From Verrucomicrobiota bacterium (GTDB taxonomy: Bacteria > Verrucomicrobiota > Verrucomicrobiia > Opitutales > Opitutaceae), in NCBI GenBank assembly GCA_003694825.1, contig RFJS01000276.1, positions 1-7,517 of the forward strand: a stretch of DNA of 7,517 bases, in the 5' to 3' direction. Below the pieces are notes generated by a model. It worked only from the letters and a program-made list of their open reading frames with translations. It searched no databases and was not told where the DNA came from. How positions within the stretch are numbered: the first letter of the stretch is position 1; every line of letters starts with the position of its first letter. A program made the position numbers and the translations under genes. Below, piece by piece: positions 1 to 5,640 of this stretch.

Positions 1-1
1 G

Positions 2-70
2 CCGTGGTTCGGTGAGCTGCTCGCTGCGATCGGCCAGCCGAAGGGTGCAAAGGTGGCCACCAGCCACTGA
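2..70 (+). CDS. C-terminal end of an unidentified protein (partial)
   Basis: The second plus-strand frame is open from the window edge and stops with TGA at 68-70. It gives the 22-residue tail PWFGELLAAIGQPKGAKVATSH. I do not recognise the family from so short a piece. It is called as a real gene end because a clear plus-strand intrinsic terminator follows 45 bp after the stop, which fits the end of a transcription unit. Another plus-strand frame stays open through this point to 413, but its Arg/Pro/Ala-rich product looks like a GC-driven shadow and it runs through the terminator. The gene body lies outside the window, so no function is proposed. Confidence 0.5.
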   Translation, partial: PWFGELLAAIGQPKGAKVATSH

Positions 71-115
71 GGCTGAACGGCGCGCCCCCGCAAGATCCCT
101 ATTCCTACAGGCGAG

Positions 116-153
116 GGAGCCGGTCCATCGGAGGCCGGCTCCTTGTTTTTTCT
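116..153 (+). terminator. Rho-independent terminator of the left-edge gene
   Basis: A perfect 8-bp stem is formed by GGAGCCGG (116-123) and CCGGCTCC (135-142). Inside the 11-nt loop, TCC (124-126) can also pair with GGA (130-132). The stem is followed at once by the T-rich run TTGTTTTTTCT (143-153). The run lies only on the plus-strand 3' side, so the element ends plus-strand transcription. On the minus strand no T run follows the stem, so it would not be an efficient terminator for the convergent response-regulator gene. Confidence 0.85.
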
Positions 154-298
154 GCCACCGGATGGCGCCGCGGGGTAAGGGACGCCGGGCAGGCCCCGCT
201 CAGCCTCCGACGCTGATGGCCGGCTGGACCGCGGAACCGGCGCGGCGGCCGCCATCGCGCGCCCCCGCACCGTCTGCAGCGGCTCGACCGCAACGCCC
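154..298. other. Intergenic region between convergent genes, no gene seen
   Basis: This GC-rich stretch separates the plus-strand terminator from the 3' end of the minus-strand response-regulator gene. It contains a 10-bp palindrome GGCGGCCGCC at 244-253 and short GCCGG/CCGGC arms at 219-223 and 237-241, but neither has a T run on either strand. Frames open across it give Arg/Pro/Ala-rich products with no recognisable motif. I see no supported gene, RNA or repeat. Confidence 0.6.
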
Positions 299-718
299 TC
301 AAGCCGCCGTGCCCACGAGATCGCGGACTTTCGCCACCAGTTCCCGCGTGGAGAACGGCTTGGTGAAGAACGCCTCGATATTCTCGGGGATCTCCTTCTG
401 CGCGATGAAATGATACAGGTAGCCCGACAGCAACACGAGCCGCACGTCGGGTAGATTCTCCTGACACCAGCGCGCCACGGCAAAGCCGTCCATGCCGGGC
501 ATGATGCCGTCGGTGATGATCAGGCTGACAGAGTGCCCGTCCTCGGAGAGGAATCGGATCGCCTCTTCACCCGAGGCGAAGGCGACGACTTCGAGGCCGG
601 CCTGGTAGAGGCAGAGCCGCAGAAGGCGGCGGACGACGGGGTCGTCTTCGATGACGACGATCTGTGAGGAAAGCGGCGGGTTCGTGCCCGTTCCCTCGGC
701 GGCGGCAGAGAGGTTCAT
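299..718 (-). CDS. Single-domain response regulator (CheY-like receiver)
   Basis: The 139-residue product is a single receiver (REC) domain with a short N-terminal tail of about 18 residues and no output domain. Visible active-site residues are the acidic metal-binding residues E24-D25-D26 (in VIEDDP), the phospho-acceptor D70 in ITDGIMPGMDG, the switch serine S98 (LLSGY) and the conserved lysine K120 in FTKPF. All catalytic positions are intact, so it should accept phosphate from a histidine kinase or phosphotransfer protein in the cytoplasm. With no DNA-binding domain it presumably acts by protein-protein contact. The ATG at 718 is preferred. An in-frame GTG at 763 would add 15 residues with no family similarity. 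Neither start has a strong Shine-Dalgarno sequence, with only GGAT nearby. The glycosyltransferase gene ends 101 bp upstream on the same strand. No kinase lies in the window, so its partner is unknown. Confidence 0.92.
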   Translation of the reverse strand: MNLSAAAEGTGTNPPLSSQIVVIEDDPVVRRLLRLCLYQAGLEVVAFASGEEAIRFLSEDGHSVSLIITDGIMPGMDGFAVARWCQENLPDVRLVLLSGYLYHFIAQKEIPENIEAFFTKPFSTRELVAKVRDLVGTAA

Positions 719-819
719 CGTGTATCCAGGGTAGCAGGGTTTTGGGGGCTGGGAGCCTAACACCGATCTTCGGGACTGTGAATACCGAATGCGCGATGTT
801 TACACTCGTTTTACGATTT
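719..819 (-). promoter_or_regulatory. Gap before response-regulator gene, possible promoter region
   Basis: This 101-bp gap separates the glycosyltransferase stop from the response-regulator start. Its glycosyltransferase-proximal half (about 781-819) is distinctly AT-richer than the surrounding DNA and contains two TTTAC boxes (at 810 and 820, the second running into the stop codon). This is the likeliest place for a separate response-regulator promoter. I cannot point to a convincing -35/-10 pair, and I see no terminator hairpin after the glycosyltransferase gene, so read-through is also possible. Confidence 0.25.
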
Positions 820-2127
820 TCAGGGAATTGTTAAAGCCTCTGCGGCCGGCGGGCCCTGGCGAGGCGCGTCGGCCGCGGCACCCGCGCCGGCGACATAGCG
901 TTCGAGCGTCTCGGCCGCGCAGGCCGGGCCGTTTTCACGGGCGAGGGTTTCAGCGCCCCGCGCGGCCTTCGAGGCATGGACCGGATTGGCAAGGACGCGG
1001 CGGACGGTCCGATGCAGGCGTTCCGGCCACCGGGCCTTGCCGAGCTTCACCCCGCAGCCGAGGCGACGGATCTCATGGGCGAAGAAGTCCTGATCTCCGA
1101 TATGAGGCACGATGATGTGCGGCTTGCCGGCGTGCAGGACCGAGGCCGTGGTGCCGGCGCCGCCGTGGTGAATGACGACCGAGGCGTATTGGAAAAGCTG
1201 ATCGTGGTTCATGGGGCCGATCGTAAGGAAGTGGGGGCACTCGGGCGGCGTCCGGAATCCGGCCCATCCCGATTGGACGATGAGCTTCTCGCCGGCGGGC
1301 CAGCGTGCGGCAAGCCGCGCCATCCAGGCGTCTGGATTGTCGTAAACCATGCTGCCGAAAGTCAGCACCGGCACGGGGCGGCCGCCGGTGAACTTCTGGA
1401 GGGTTGCCTCGATGTCCGGGTTGATCGGTTCCTGCCAGCGGCAGTAGCCGGTGAAGTGAAAGCGCGGGGGGAGGGGGAAGGGAGGGCGCATCAGTCCGGG
1501 GGAGACGCCGACGATGACGAGCCGGGCCGGCTTTGAGAAAAAGTCCTTCACCAGCGGGAGACCGCGCGCGCGAAGCGGACGGGCGATCATCTGGTTGACA
1601 AGGGTGTCGACCGCGAGGTTGCCGATACGCCACAACCAGCGGTTCCATGTGTGCTGCACCGGGCGCGGCAGCCCGCGCAGCCGAGGCAGGCCGTCGGGCG
1701 GGTAGTAGCGGGACGGGACGGTGTTGTGGGCGAAGGCGAAGGTGGCGAAGGGAACGCGGTGCCGTTCCGCGATCACGCGGTTCATGGGGAAGAGGTAGGA
1801 GGAGACGAGCAGATCCGCTCCGGCGAGAACGCCATCCATGGCATCGATGATGGCCGGGATGTGCGGCTGGGCGGCGCGGTAGAGCTCCCGCAGTTGAAAC
1901 AGCGGGGTGGCGATCTGCTGGAGCCGGCCCATCCAGTGGGCCAGTTCGGCGTGCGTCCACAGCGGCGGGATTTCCCGAAACTCGAGGCCGGCGCGGGCGA
2001 TGGTATCCCGGAAAGGGGGACTGGTGGCGAAGGCGACCGCGTGCCCGCGCCGCTGCAGTTCGCGGCCGAGCGCGATCATGGGAAAGATATCGCCGGTGGA
2101 TCCGTGCGATGTAAGGACAACCCGCAT
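820..2127 (-). CDS. GT1-family glycosyltransferase (UGT / MGT-like)
   Basis: The 435-residue product has the two-Rossmann (GT-B) layout of family GT1 enzymes, which move a sugar from a nucleotide-sugar to a small acceptor such as a lipid, sterol, polyketide or pigment. The N-terminal acceptor domain opens with VVLTSHGSTGDIFPMIALG (residues 3-21). H8 and D13 lie where GT1 enzymes keep catalytic residues. The C-terminal donor domain has PVLTFGSM (253-260), the nucleotide-sugar signature HHGGAGTT (320-327) and the GDQDFFA loop (344-350), whose D345-Q346 pair usually contacts the sugar. The last roughly 23 residues are Ala/Gly/Pro-rich and look disordered. There is no signal peptide or clear membrane span, so it is probably cytoplasmic or peripheral. 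The start at 2127 is fixed by the conserved N-terminal strand, although no Shine-Dalgarno is visible. Similar enzymes include sterol and macrolide glucosyltransferases and rhamnosyltransferases. Donor and acceptor cannot be read from the sequence. Confidence 0.9.
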   Translation of the reverse strand: MRVVLTSHGSTGDIFPMIALGRELQRRGHAVAFATSPPFRDTIARAGLEFREIPPLWTHAELAHWMGRLQQIATPLFQLRELYRAAQPHIPAIIDAMDGVLAGADLLVSSYLFPMNRVIAERHRVPFATFAFAHNTVPSRYYPPDGLPRLRGLPRPVQHTWNRWLWRIGNLAVDTLVNQMIARPLRARGLPLVKDFFSKPARLVIVGVSPGLMRPPFPLPPRFHFTGYCRWQEPINPDIEATLQKFTGGRPVPVLTFGSMVYDNPDAWMARLAARWPAGEKLIVQSGWAGFRTPPECPHFLTIGPMNHDQLFQYASVVIHHGGAGTTASVLHAGKPHIIVPHIGDQDFFAHEIRRLGCGVKLGKARWPERLHRTVRRVLANPVHASKAARGAETLARENGPACAAETLERYVAGAGAAADAPRQGPPAAEALTIP

Positions 2128-2152
2128 ACAGAAAGAAAGCTACACCGGCGCG

Positions 2153-2171
2153 CGGAAGGGCGTCACTTCCG
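2153..2171. repeat. Inverted repeat in the glycosyltransferase leader
   Basis: CGGAAG (2153-2158) and CTTCCG (2166-2171) form perfect 6-bp arms around a 7-nt loop. On the minus strand the hairpin lies 26 nt upstream of the glycosyltransferase ATG, in its likely leader. A TTTT run follows on the plus-strand side only, where no gene needs terminating. It may be an operator or a leader hairpin. Confidence 0.45.
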
Positions 2172-2186
2172 ATTTTGCCGACGGAG

Positions 2187-2196
2187 GAAACGTTTC
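2187..2196. promoter_or_regulatory. Palindrome GAAACGTTTC, possible operator
   Basis: This is a perfect 10-bp palindrome. One base separates it from the larger hairpin at 2198-2224. It lies about 60 bp upstream of the glycosyltransferase start, a plausible operator position. No known regulator is assigned. Confidence 0.3.
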
Positions 2197-2197
2197 G

Positions 2198-2224
2198 GTG
2201 ACGCGCCGGTCACGGCGCAGTCAC
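2198..2224. repeat. Strong hairpin with GTGAC/GTCAC arms between TPR and glycosyltransferase genes
   Basis: GTGAC (2198-2202) pairs with GTCAC (2220-2224), and the adjoining GCGCCG (2203-2208) pairs with CGGCGC (2213-2218) around a GTCA tetraloop. This gives an 11-bp stem with one bulged A at 2219. Neither strand has a T run after it, so it is not a classic intrinsic terminator. It lies 46 bp after the TPR gene stop and 70 bp before the glycosyltransferase start. It could be a transcript-end stabiliser, a Rho-dependent end or a protein-binding site. Confidence 0.55.
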
Positions 2225-2270
2225 GGTGGACCGGATGGACGGCCGTTGGAGAAAGAAGGCGCTTCGTTGC

Positions 2271-2576
2271 TCAGCCCAGATCCTTCAGCAGGGCCCGGAT
2301 TTCGGCTTCCGGGGTCTCGTGCTTCTGCTCGATGGCGAGCCGCAGGGCGGCTTCGAGCGCCGGCCTGGCTTCCTCGCGCCGGCCCAAGGCCAACAGGGAC
2401 TTGCCCAGGAGGATCTGCGCCATCATCCAGTCGGCTTTTTCCGAGACGCAGGCCTGCAGGTGTTCCACGGCCTCGAGGTGGGATCCCTCCTCGTGCAGGG
2501 CTTGCCCGAGGCTGAAACGGAACATGATGTTGTCCGGGCTCTGTTCGACCAGATTGCGGAATCGTTCAGATCGCAT
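2271..2576 (-). CDS. Small TPR-repeat protein
   Basis: The product has 101 residues and consists almost wholly of two tandem 34-residue tetratricopeptide repeats, at about residues 17-50 and 51-84. Each shows the Leu-Gly pair (L23-G24 and L57-G58), the small residue at repeat position 20 (A36, A70), a hydrophobic residue at position 24 (L40, L74) and a small residue at position 27 (C43, A77). A final helix, roughly residues 88-100, may cap the stack. TPR units are protein-binding scaffolds and the partner is unknown. There is no signal peptide or membrane segment, so it should be cytoplasmic. The ATG at 2576 is chosen because GGAAG lies 5 nt upstream. A TTG at 2588 would add four residues and would place that Shine-Dalgarno inside the coding region. 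It sits between the phosphatase and glycosyltransferase genes on the same strand, with gaps of 190 and 143 bp. Close relatives are often annotated as hypothetical or TPR proteins. Confidence 0.82.
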   Translation of the reverse strand: MRSERFRNLVEQSPDNIMFRFSLGQALHEEGSHLEAVEHLQACVSEKADWMMAQILLGKSLLALGRREEARPALEAALRLAIEQKHETPEAEIRALLKDLG

Positions 2577-2581
2577 ATGTG

Positions 2582-2586
2582 CTTCC
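2582..2586 (-). promoter_or_regulatory. Shine-Dalgarno of the TPR gene
   Basis: Read on the minus strand this is GGAAG, 5 nt before the ATG at 2576. It decides that start over the TTG at 2588. It is the only well-placed ribosome binding site I can see before any of the six main genes. Confidence 0.6.
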
Positions 2587-2592
2587 AATAAG

Positions 2593-2611
2593 GCAAGTTA
2601 ACCGAACTTGC
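2593..2611. repeat. Inverted repeat GCAAGTT/AACTTGC upstream of the TPR gene
   Basis: Perfect 7-bp arms (2593-2599 and 2605-2611) flank a 5-nt centre, 16 bp upstream of the TPR gene ATG. The element sits in a short AT-rich island (about 2585-2622) that stands out from the GC-rich surroundings. A TTGATT box on the minus strand (2617-2622) could be a weak -35. The layout suggests an operator overlapping a promoter. A leader hairpin is the alternative. No T run on either strand supports a terminator. Confidence 0.4.
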
Positions 2612-2681
2612 TAAAAATCAAGCCCCTGGGCGATTCGCGGACTGCCGGAGGCGGCGTCCCTCTTTGCGGACTGTCCTGGCG

Positions 2682-2699
2682 CGGGCGGGCAGCCGCCCG
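2682..2699. repeat. GC hairpin downstream of the phosphatase gene
   Basis: CGGGCGG (2682-2688) and CCGCCCG (2693-2699) form a 7-bp all-GC stem with a GCAG loop, starting 67 bp after the phosphatase stop on the minus strand. No T run follows on either strand, so it is at best a T-less terminator or a transcript-end stabiliser for the helicase-phosphatase transcript. Confidence 0.35.
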
Positions 2700-2766
2700 A
2701 GGTGGAGCCGTGGCCGCTCGCGACGGGCTTCGGGCCAGGCCAGGCGCGTAACGGGGGCGGCGCGGG

Positions 2767-3474
2767 TCAGGCGTCGAGCAGATGCACGCCGATGACGGTG
2801 ATGTTGTCGTGGCCGCTCGTGTCGAGCGCCGCCTCGACGAGCATCGGCACCACCACGGATGGATCGTCGGCGACGCGGCAGGCTTCGGCGATGGCGACAT
2901 TCGCGACGCAGTCGGTGAGCCCGTCGGTGGCGAGGATGAGCCAGTCGCCCGGCCGCAGAGTCTCTTCGATGAGGTCGACGCGGGGCGGCTCGAGCTGGCC
3001 GATGACGCGGGTGAGGGCGCGTTGGTAGGAGCGGGAGAGCTTGGAGATGTCGCGCCCGGGCGGACTGTCATTGGCCACGTTGTGCTCGCGGGTGAGCGCG
3101 GTGCAGGTGTTGTCCCGGACGAGCAGGGCGAAGGAGTCGCCGACATGGCCGATGCGCAGCCGGTCCCCTTCGATGTGCGCCAGTGTCAGGGTGGTGCCGA
3201 TCTGCAGGATGCCCCGGTCCCGGCCGGCCTGGAGGACGGCCTGGTTGGCCGACTGAAAGAGCGCGTTGAGATCGCCGACAGCTGCCGGTCCCTGCTCGCG
3301 CAGGAGGCGGGCGATGGTCTCGACGGCCGTCTGGCTCGCGATTTCTCCGCCTTCGAGCCCGCCGAGCCCGTCGGCGACGACGAAGACGCCACGCCCGGCA
3401 TCGACGAGATAGCTGTCCTCATTGTTCTGCCGGATGCGCCCGATATCGGTCGCGGCGTGGACGAGCAGTTTCAT
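2767..3474 (-). CDS. PP2C-family protein serine/threonine phosphatase
   Basis: The 235-residue product is a complete minimal bacterial PPM/PP2C phosphatase (Stp/PrpC type), which uses two metal ions (Mn2+ or Mg2+) to remove phosphate from Ser/Thr in cytoplasmic proteins. Motifs in order are DIGRIRQNNEDS (10-21), VVADGLGG (32-39, metal ligand D35), GTTLTLA (93-99), GHVGDS (109-114), LATDGLTD (181-188, metal ligand D184) and GHDN (221-224, metal ligand D223). All metal-binding acids are present, so it should be active. The ATG at 3474 begins directly before the conserved first strand. The longer in-frame extension to 3759 overlaps the helicase gene and is Arg/Pro-rich, so it is not used. No Shine-Dalgarno is visible. 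It lies 38 bp after the helicase stop with no terminator between, which suggests co-transcription. The usual partner, a Hanks-type kinase, is not in the window. There is no membrane segment. Confidence 0.94.
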   Translation of the reverse strand: MKLLVHAATDIGRIRQNNEDSYLVDAGRGVFVVADGLGGLEGGEIASQTAVETIARLLREQGPAAVGDLNALFQSANQAVLQAGRDRGILQIGTTLTLAHIEGDRLRIGHVGDSFALLVRDNTCTALTREHNVANDSPPGRDISKLSRSYQRALTRVIGQLEPPRVDLIEETLRPGDWLILATDGLTDCVANVAIAEACRVADDPSVVVPMLVEAALDTSGHDNITVIGVHLLDA

Positions 3475-3512
3475 GATGGGCAGGGTAGGCGTCCGGGGGA
3501 TCCGGGGCGAGT

Positions 3513-5579
3513 TCAATCTTCCGGTACAACGAAGGCCTCCGCCCGCGTGGCGCGGGTGAGGCGCGCGTAGCGGCGCGTGGGCAGGCAGGCGAGGAATTGG
3601 CGCCCGTAGCTCTTGTGCAGGATCCGCGAGTCGAGGACGGTTACGACCCCGCGGTCTGTGCGTTTGCGGATGAGCCGGCCGACGCCCTGGCGGAACTTGA
3701 CGAGCGCGTCCGGGAGGTTTAATTCGGCGAAGGGATTGCGGCCCCGACTGCGTATCCACTCCGCCCTGGCTTCCGGTATCGGATGCGTGGGGACTTCAAA
3801 GGGCAGCCGGGTGATGATGACTTGTGAAAGCGCGGATCCCGGGACGTCGACGCCGGTCCAGAAGCTGTCGGTGCCGAAGAGGACGCCGTTTCCCGCCGCG
3901 CGAAAGCGTTCCGTCATTTCCGTGCGGGGGAGGTCTCTGCCCTGGGCGAAGAAGGGCCGGCCGGCCGCGGTGAAGGTGTCTTCGAGCGCGGTGGCGGCGC
4001 GGTTGAGGTCACGGTAGCTGGTGAAGAGAACGAGCGTCCCGCCGGGAACCCGCTCCACGCAGAATCGTATCCAGTCGATCAGTGCATCGACGGCGAGTTC
4101 GGCGTTTTCGCGCGACGGCAGGGGCATGTCGGCGGCGATGTAGACACGCATGTTGCGCTCGAAATCGAAGGGGGAGGCGGCGATCTCACAGCGGGCGGAC
4201 GTCGCGCCGGCGCGTTGCTGGAAGGGCTCGATGCGCCCGGCGACGGCGAGGGTGGCGCTGGTGCAGATGACGGCGACCTCGCGCTCGAATAGGCTGTCGC
4301 GCAGGTAGGGGGCGACATCGATCGGAGCGGTGCGCAGCGCGATCGTCGTGCCCCGGCGTCCCGTGCGCTCGACCCAGTGGACGTGATCCTCGTGCGTCAT
4401 GTCGAGGAAGGCGCGGATGTTGTCGTGGATGGTGCTGATGCGGGTCTTGTTGTCCTTGAGGTCGTCTTTCATCCAGCCTTCGTCCAGCGAGCCGGCGACG
4501 CGGTCGAGCGTGTCGGCCACCCGGCGGAGCGGGGCGAGCAGGAGCGGTTCGGCGAATCCCGGCTCGCGCACACGGGTCACGGAGGACTTTTGCAGGAGCT
4601 TGTCGGCGATGAAGTCGAAGAAGAGGACGGAGGCGTCGAGTGCATCGACGATGCGCTGGCGATCGCGGTCGGTGCCGAGGGATTTGAGCAGGCCGGTGCG
4701 GCGAGCGGGATTGAAGAGGGCCTTGAGCGCGCGGTCTACGCTGTAGGAGCTGACCTGGAGCCCGAAGTAGTCGGTGGCGATGTCGGGCATGGTGTGCGCT
4801 TCGTCGATGACGACGAAGTCGTCGGGCAGGAGAACCCCGCGCGCGCCGCCCTTGAGCCCGCCGGCGTTGATGAGGGAGAAGAGCAGGGCGTGGTTGACGA
4901 TGACGACCTGGGAGCGGCGAATGCGGGCGCGGGCGGCCTGGTAGAAGCAGGTTTCCGCGCTGCAGTTGCGCCGCGAGCACGAGGAGCTGTCGGCGTTGAC
5001 CATTTCCCAGATGTCGGGCCTGGGCGGGGGGGTGAGTTCCTGGACGAGGCCGGTCGTGGTCTGCTGGCACCACGCCGCGATGCGCATCAGCTCGCTTTGA
5101 TCGGGGCCGCCGAAGAGGTCGGTCTTGCTGGCGAGGGCGCGGGCGAGGCGTTGGCGGCAGATGTAGTTGCCTTTGCCCACGAGGACGGTGGCGCGGAAGT
5201 CGGCGTAGCGCGCGAGTGCGCCGACGCTGGCGAAAAGCTGCCGGCACAGGGGCAGGTCCTTGTGTTCGATCTGATCCTGAAGGGCGATCGTATGTGTCGA
5301 TACGATCATCGGTCGTTCCGAATCGACCGCGTGCATGATGCCGGGGATGAGGTAGGCGAGGCTCTTGCCCACGCCGGTGCCGGCTTCGAAGAGCAGGGGG
5401 GCGTCGTCGAGAAGGGCACCCGCCACCGCCAGGCCCATCGCTTCCTGCTGCGGGCGATGCTCGAGGCCCAGGTGGGCCTGCAGCCAGCCGCCCTCGGCAA
5501 AGGCCCGGGCGGTGTGGTTGGCGCAGACGAGCGGGTCGGACGCGAGCCCGCCGCCGGGATCTTCGCGGATGCCGATCAT
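3513..5579 (-). CDS. dinG: DinG/XPD-type superfamily 2 DNA helicase with Fe-S cluster
   Basis: The 688-residue product matches the DinG/YoaA/XPD family of ATP-driven 5'-3' DNA helicases, which unwind forked DNA, R-loops or damaged DNA. Motifs in order are the Q-motif-like RPQQEAM (42-48), Walker A EAGTGVGKS (65-73), motif Ia VSTHTIALQDQI (93-104), DEAH box VVIDEAH (256-262), SAT motif CTSATLA (439-445), motif V FWTGVDVPG (573-581) and motif VI QGVGRLIRKRTDRG (631-644) with arginine finger candidates R635 and R638. Four cysteines (C141, C201, C206, C211) sit between motifs Ia and II where the family holds a 4Fe-4S cluster, so it should be redox sensitive. It lacks the N-terminal exonuclease domain of the Gram-positive DinG form. 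ATG 5579 is preferred. ATG 5654 would add 25 residues and overlap the start of the divergent ATPase gene. The symbol is a family name and the exact paralogue (DinG or YoaA) is not settled. Confidence 0.93.
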   Translation of the reverse strand: MIGIREDPGGGLASDPLVCANHTARAFAEGGWLQAHLGLEHRPQQEAMGLAVAGALLDDAPLLFEAGTGVGKSLAYLIPGIMHAVDSERPMIVSTHTIALQDQIEHKDLPLCRQLFASVGALARYADFRATVLVGKGNYICRQRLARALASKTDLFGGPDQSELMRIAAWCQQTTTGLVQELTPPPRPDIWEMVNADSSSCSRRNCSAETCFYQAARARIRRSQVVIVNHALLFSLINAGGLKGGARGVLLPDDFVVIDEAHTMPDIATDYFGLQVSSYSVDRALKALFNPARRTGLLKSLGTDRDRQRIVDALDASVLFFDFIADKLLQKSSVTRVREPGFAEPLLLAPLRRVADTLDRVAGSLDEGWMKDDLKDNKTRISTIHDNIRAFLDMTHEDHVHWVERTGRRGTTIALRTAPIDVAPYLRDSLFEREVAVICTSATLAVAGRIEPFQQRAGATSARCEIAASPFDFERNMRVYIAADMPLPSRENAELAVDALIDWIRFCVERVPGGTLVLFTSYRDLNRAATALEDTFTAAGRPFFAQGRDLPRTEMTERFRAAGNGVLFGTDSFWTGVDVPGSALSQVIITRLPFEVPTHPIPEARAEWIRSRGRNPFAELNLPDALVKFRQGVGRLIRKRTDRGVVTVLDSRILHKSYGRQFLACLPTRRYARLTRATRAEAFVVPED

Positions 5580-5640
5580 CGGTGGTGGCGAGGGCGCCTC
5601 CCGCAAAGCGTTTGCCGTTTTTCGAACATTGGCTGATGTG
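5580..5640. promoter_or_regulatory. Divergent promoter region between helicase and metal ATPase
   Basis: Only 61 bp separate the two divergent starts, so promoters for both must lie here or overlap the coding ends. The DNA is AT-richer around 5604-5640 than its flanks. It contains an inverted repeat GCAAA-gcg-TTTGC at 5603-5615 and a TTCGAA palindrome at 5621-5626. I see no strong -35/-10 pair, no convincing MerR-type long dyad and no good Shine-Dalgarno for either gene. The 13-bp repeat is the best operator candidate. Confidence 0.35.

Noticed and set aside
12..413. Plus-strand open frame across the left-edge terminator and the response-regulator 3' end
   Set aside because: It passes through a strong terminator and is antisense to a motif-complete receiver domain. 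Its composition is typical of a shadow frame.
2198..2213. CRP/FNR-type binding site
   Set aside because: The GTGA and TCAC halves are separated by 8 bp instead of the family's 6 bp, so the spacing does not fit.
1651..2601. A 316-codon plus-strand open frame across the glycosyltransferase start and the TPR gene
   Set aside because: It runs antisense through two well-supported genes and the intergenic hairpins, and has no family features.
2637..2673. Direct repeat GCGGACTG (2637-2644 and 2666-2673) as a mobile-element scar
   Set aside because: Only 8 bp, no terminal inverted repeats and no transposase remnant. Expected by chance in GC-rich DNA.
2598..3146. Minus-strand open frame overlapping the phosphatase in another frame
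   Set aside because: Ser/Pro/Ala/Arg low-complexity product. The phosphatase frame has all PP2C motifs.
3475..3759. N-terminal extension of the phosphatase to an upstream in-frame start
   Set aside because: The added 95 residues overlap the helicase C-terminus, are Arg/Pro-rich and precede the conserved PP2C start.
4377..5636. A 419-codon plus-strand open frame antisense to the helicase
   Set aside because: The product is a Val/Gly/Glu/Asp-rich mirror of helicase codons with no recognisable motif.
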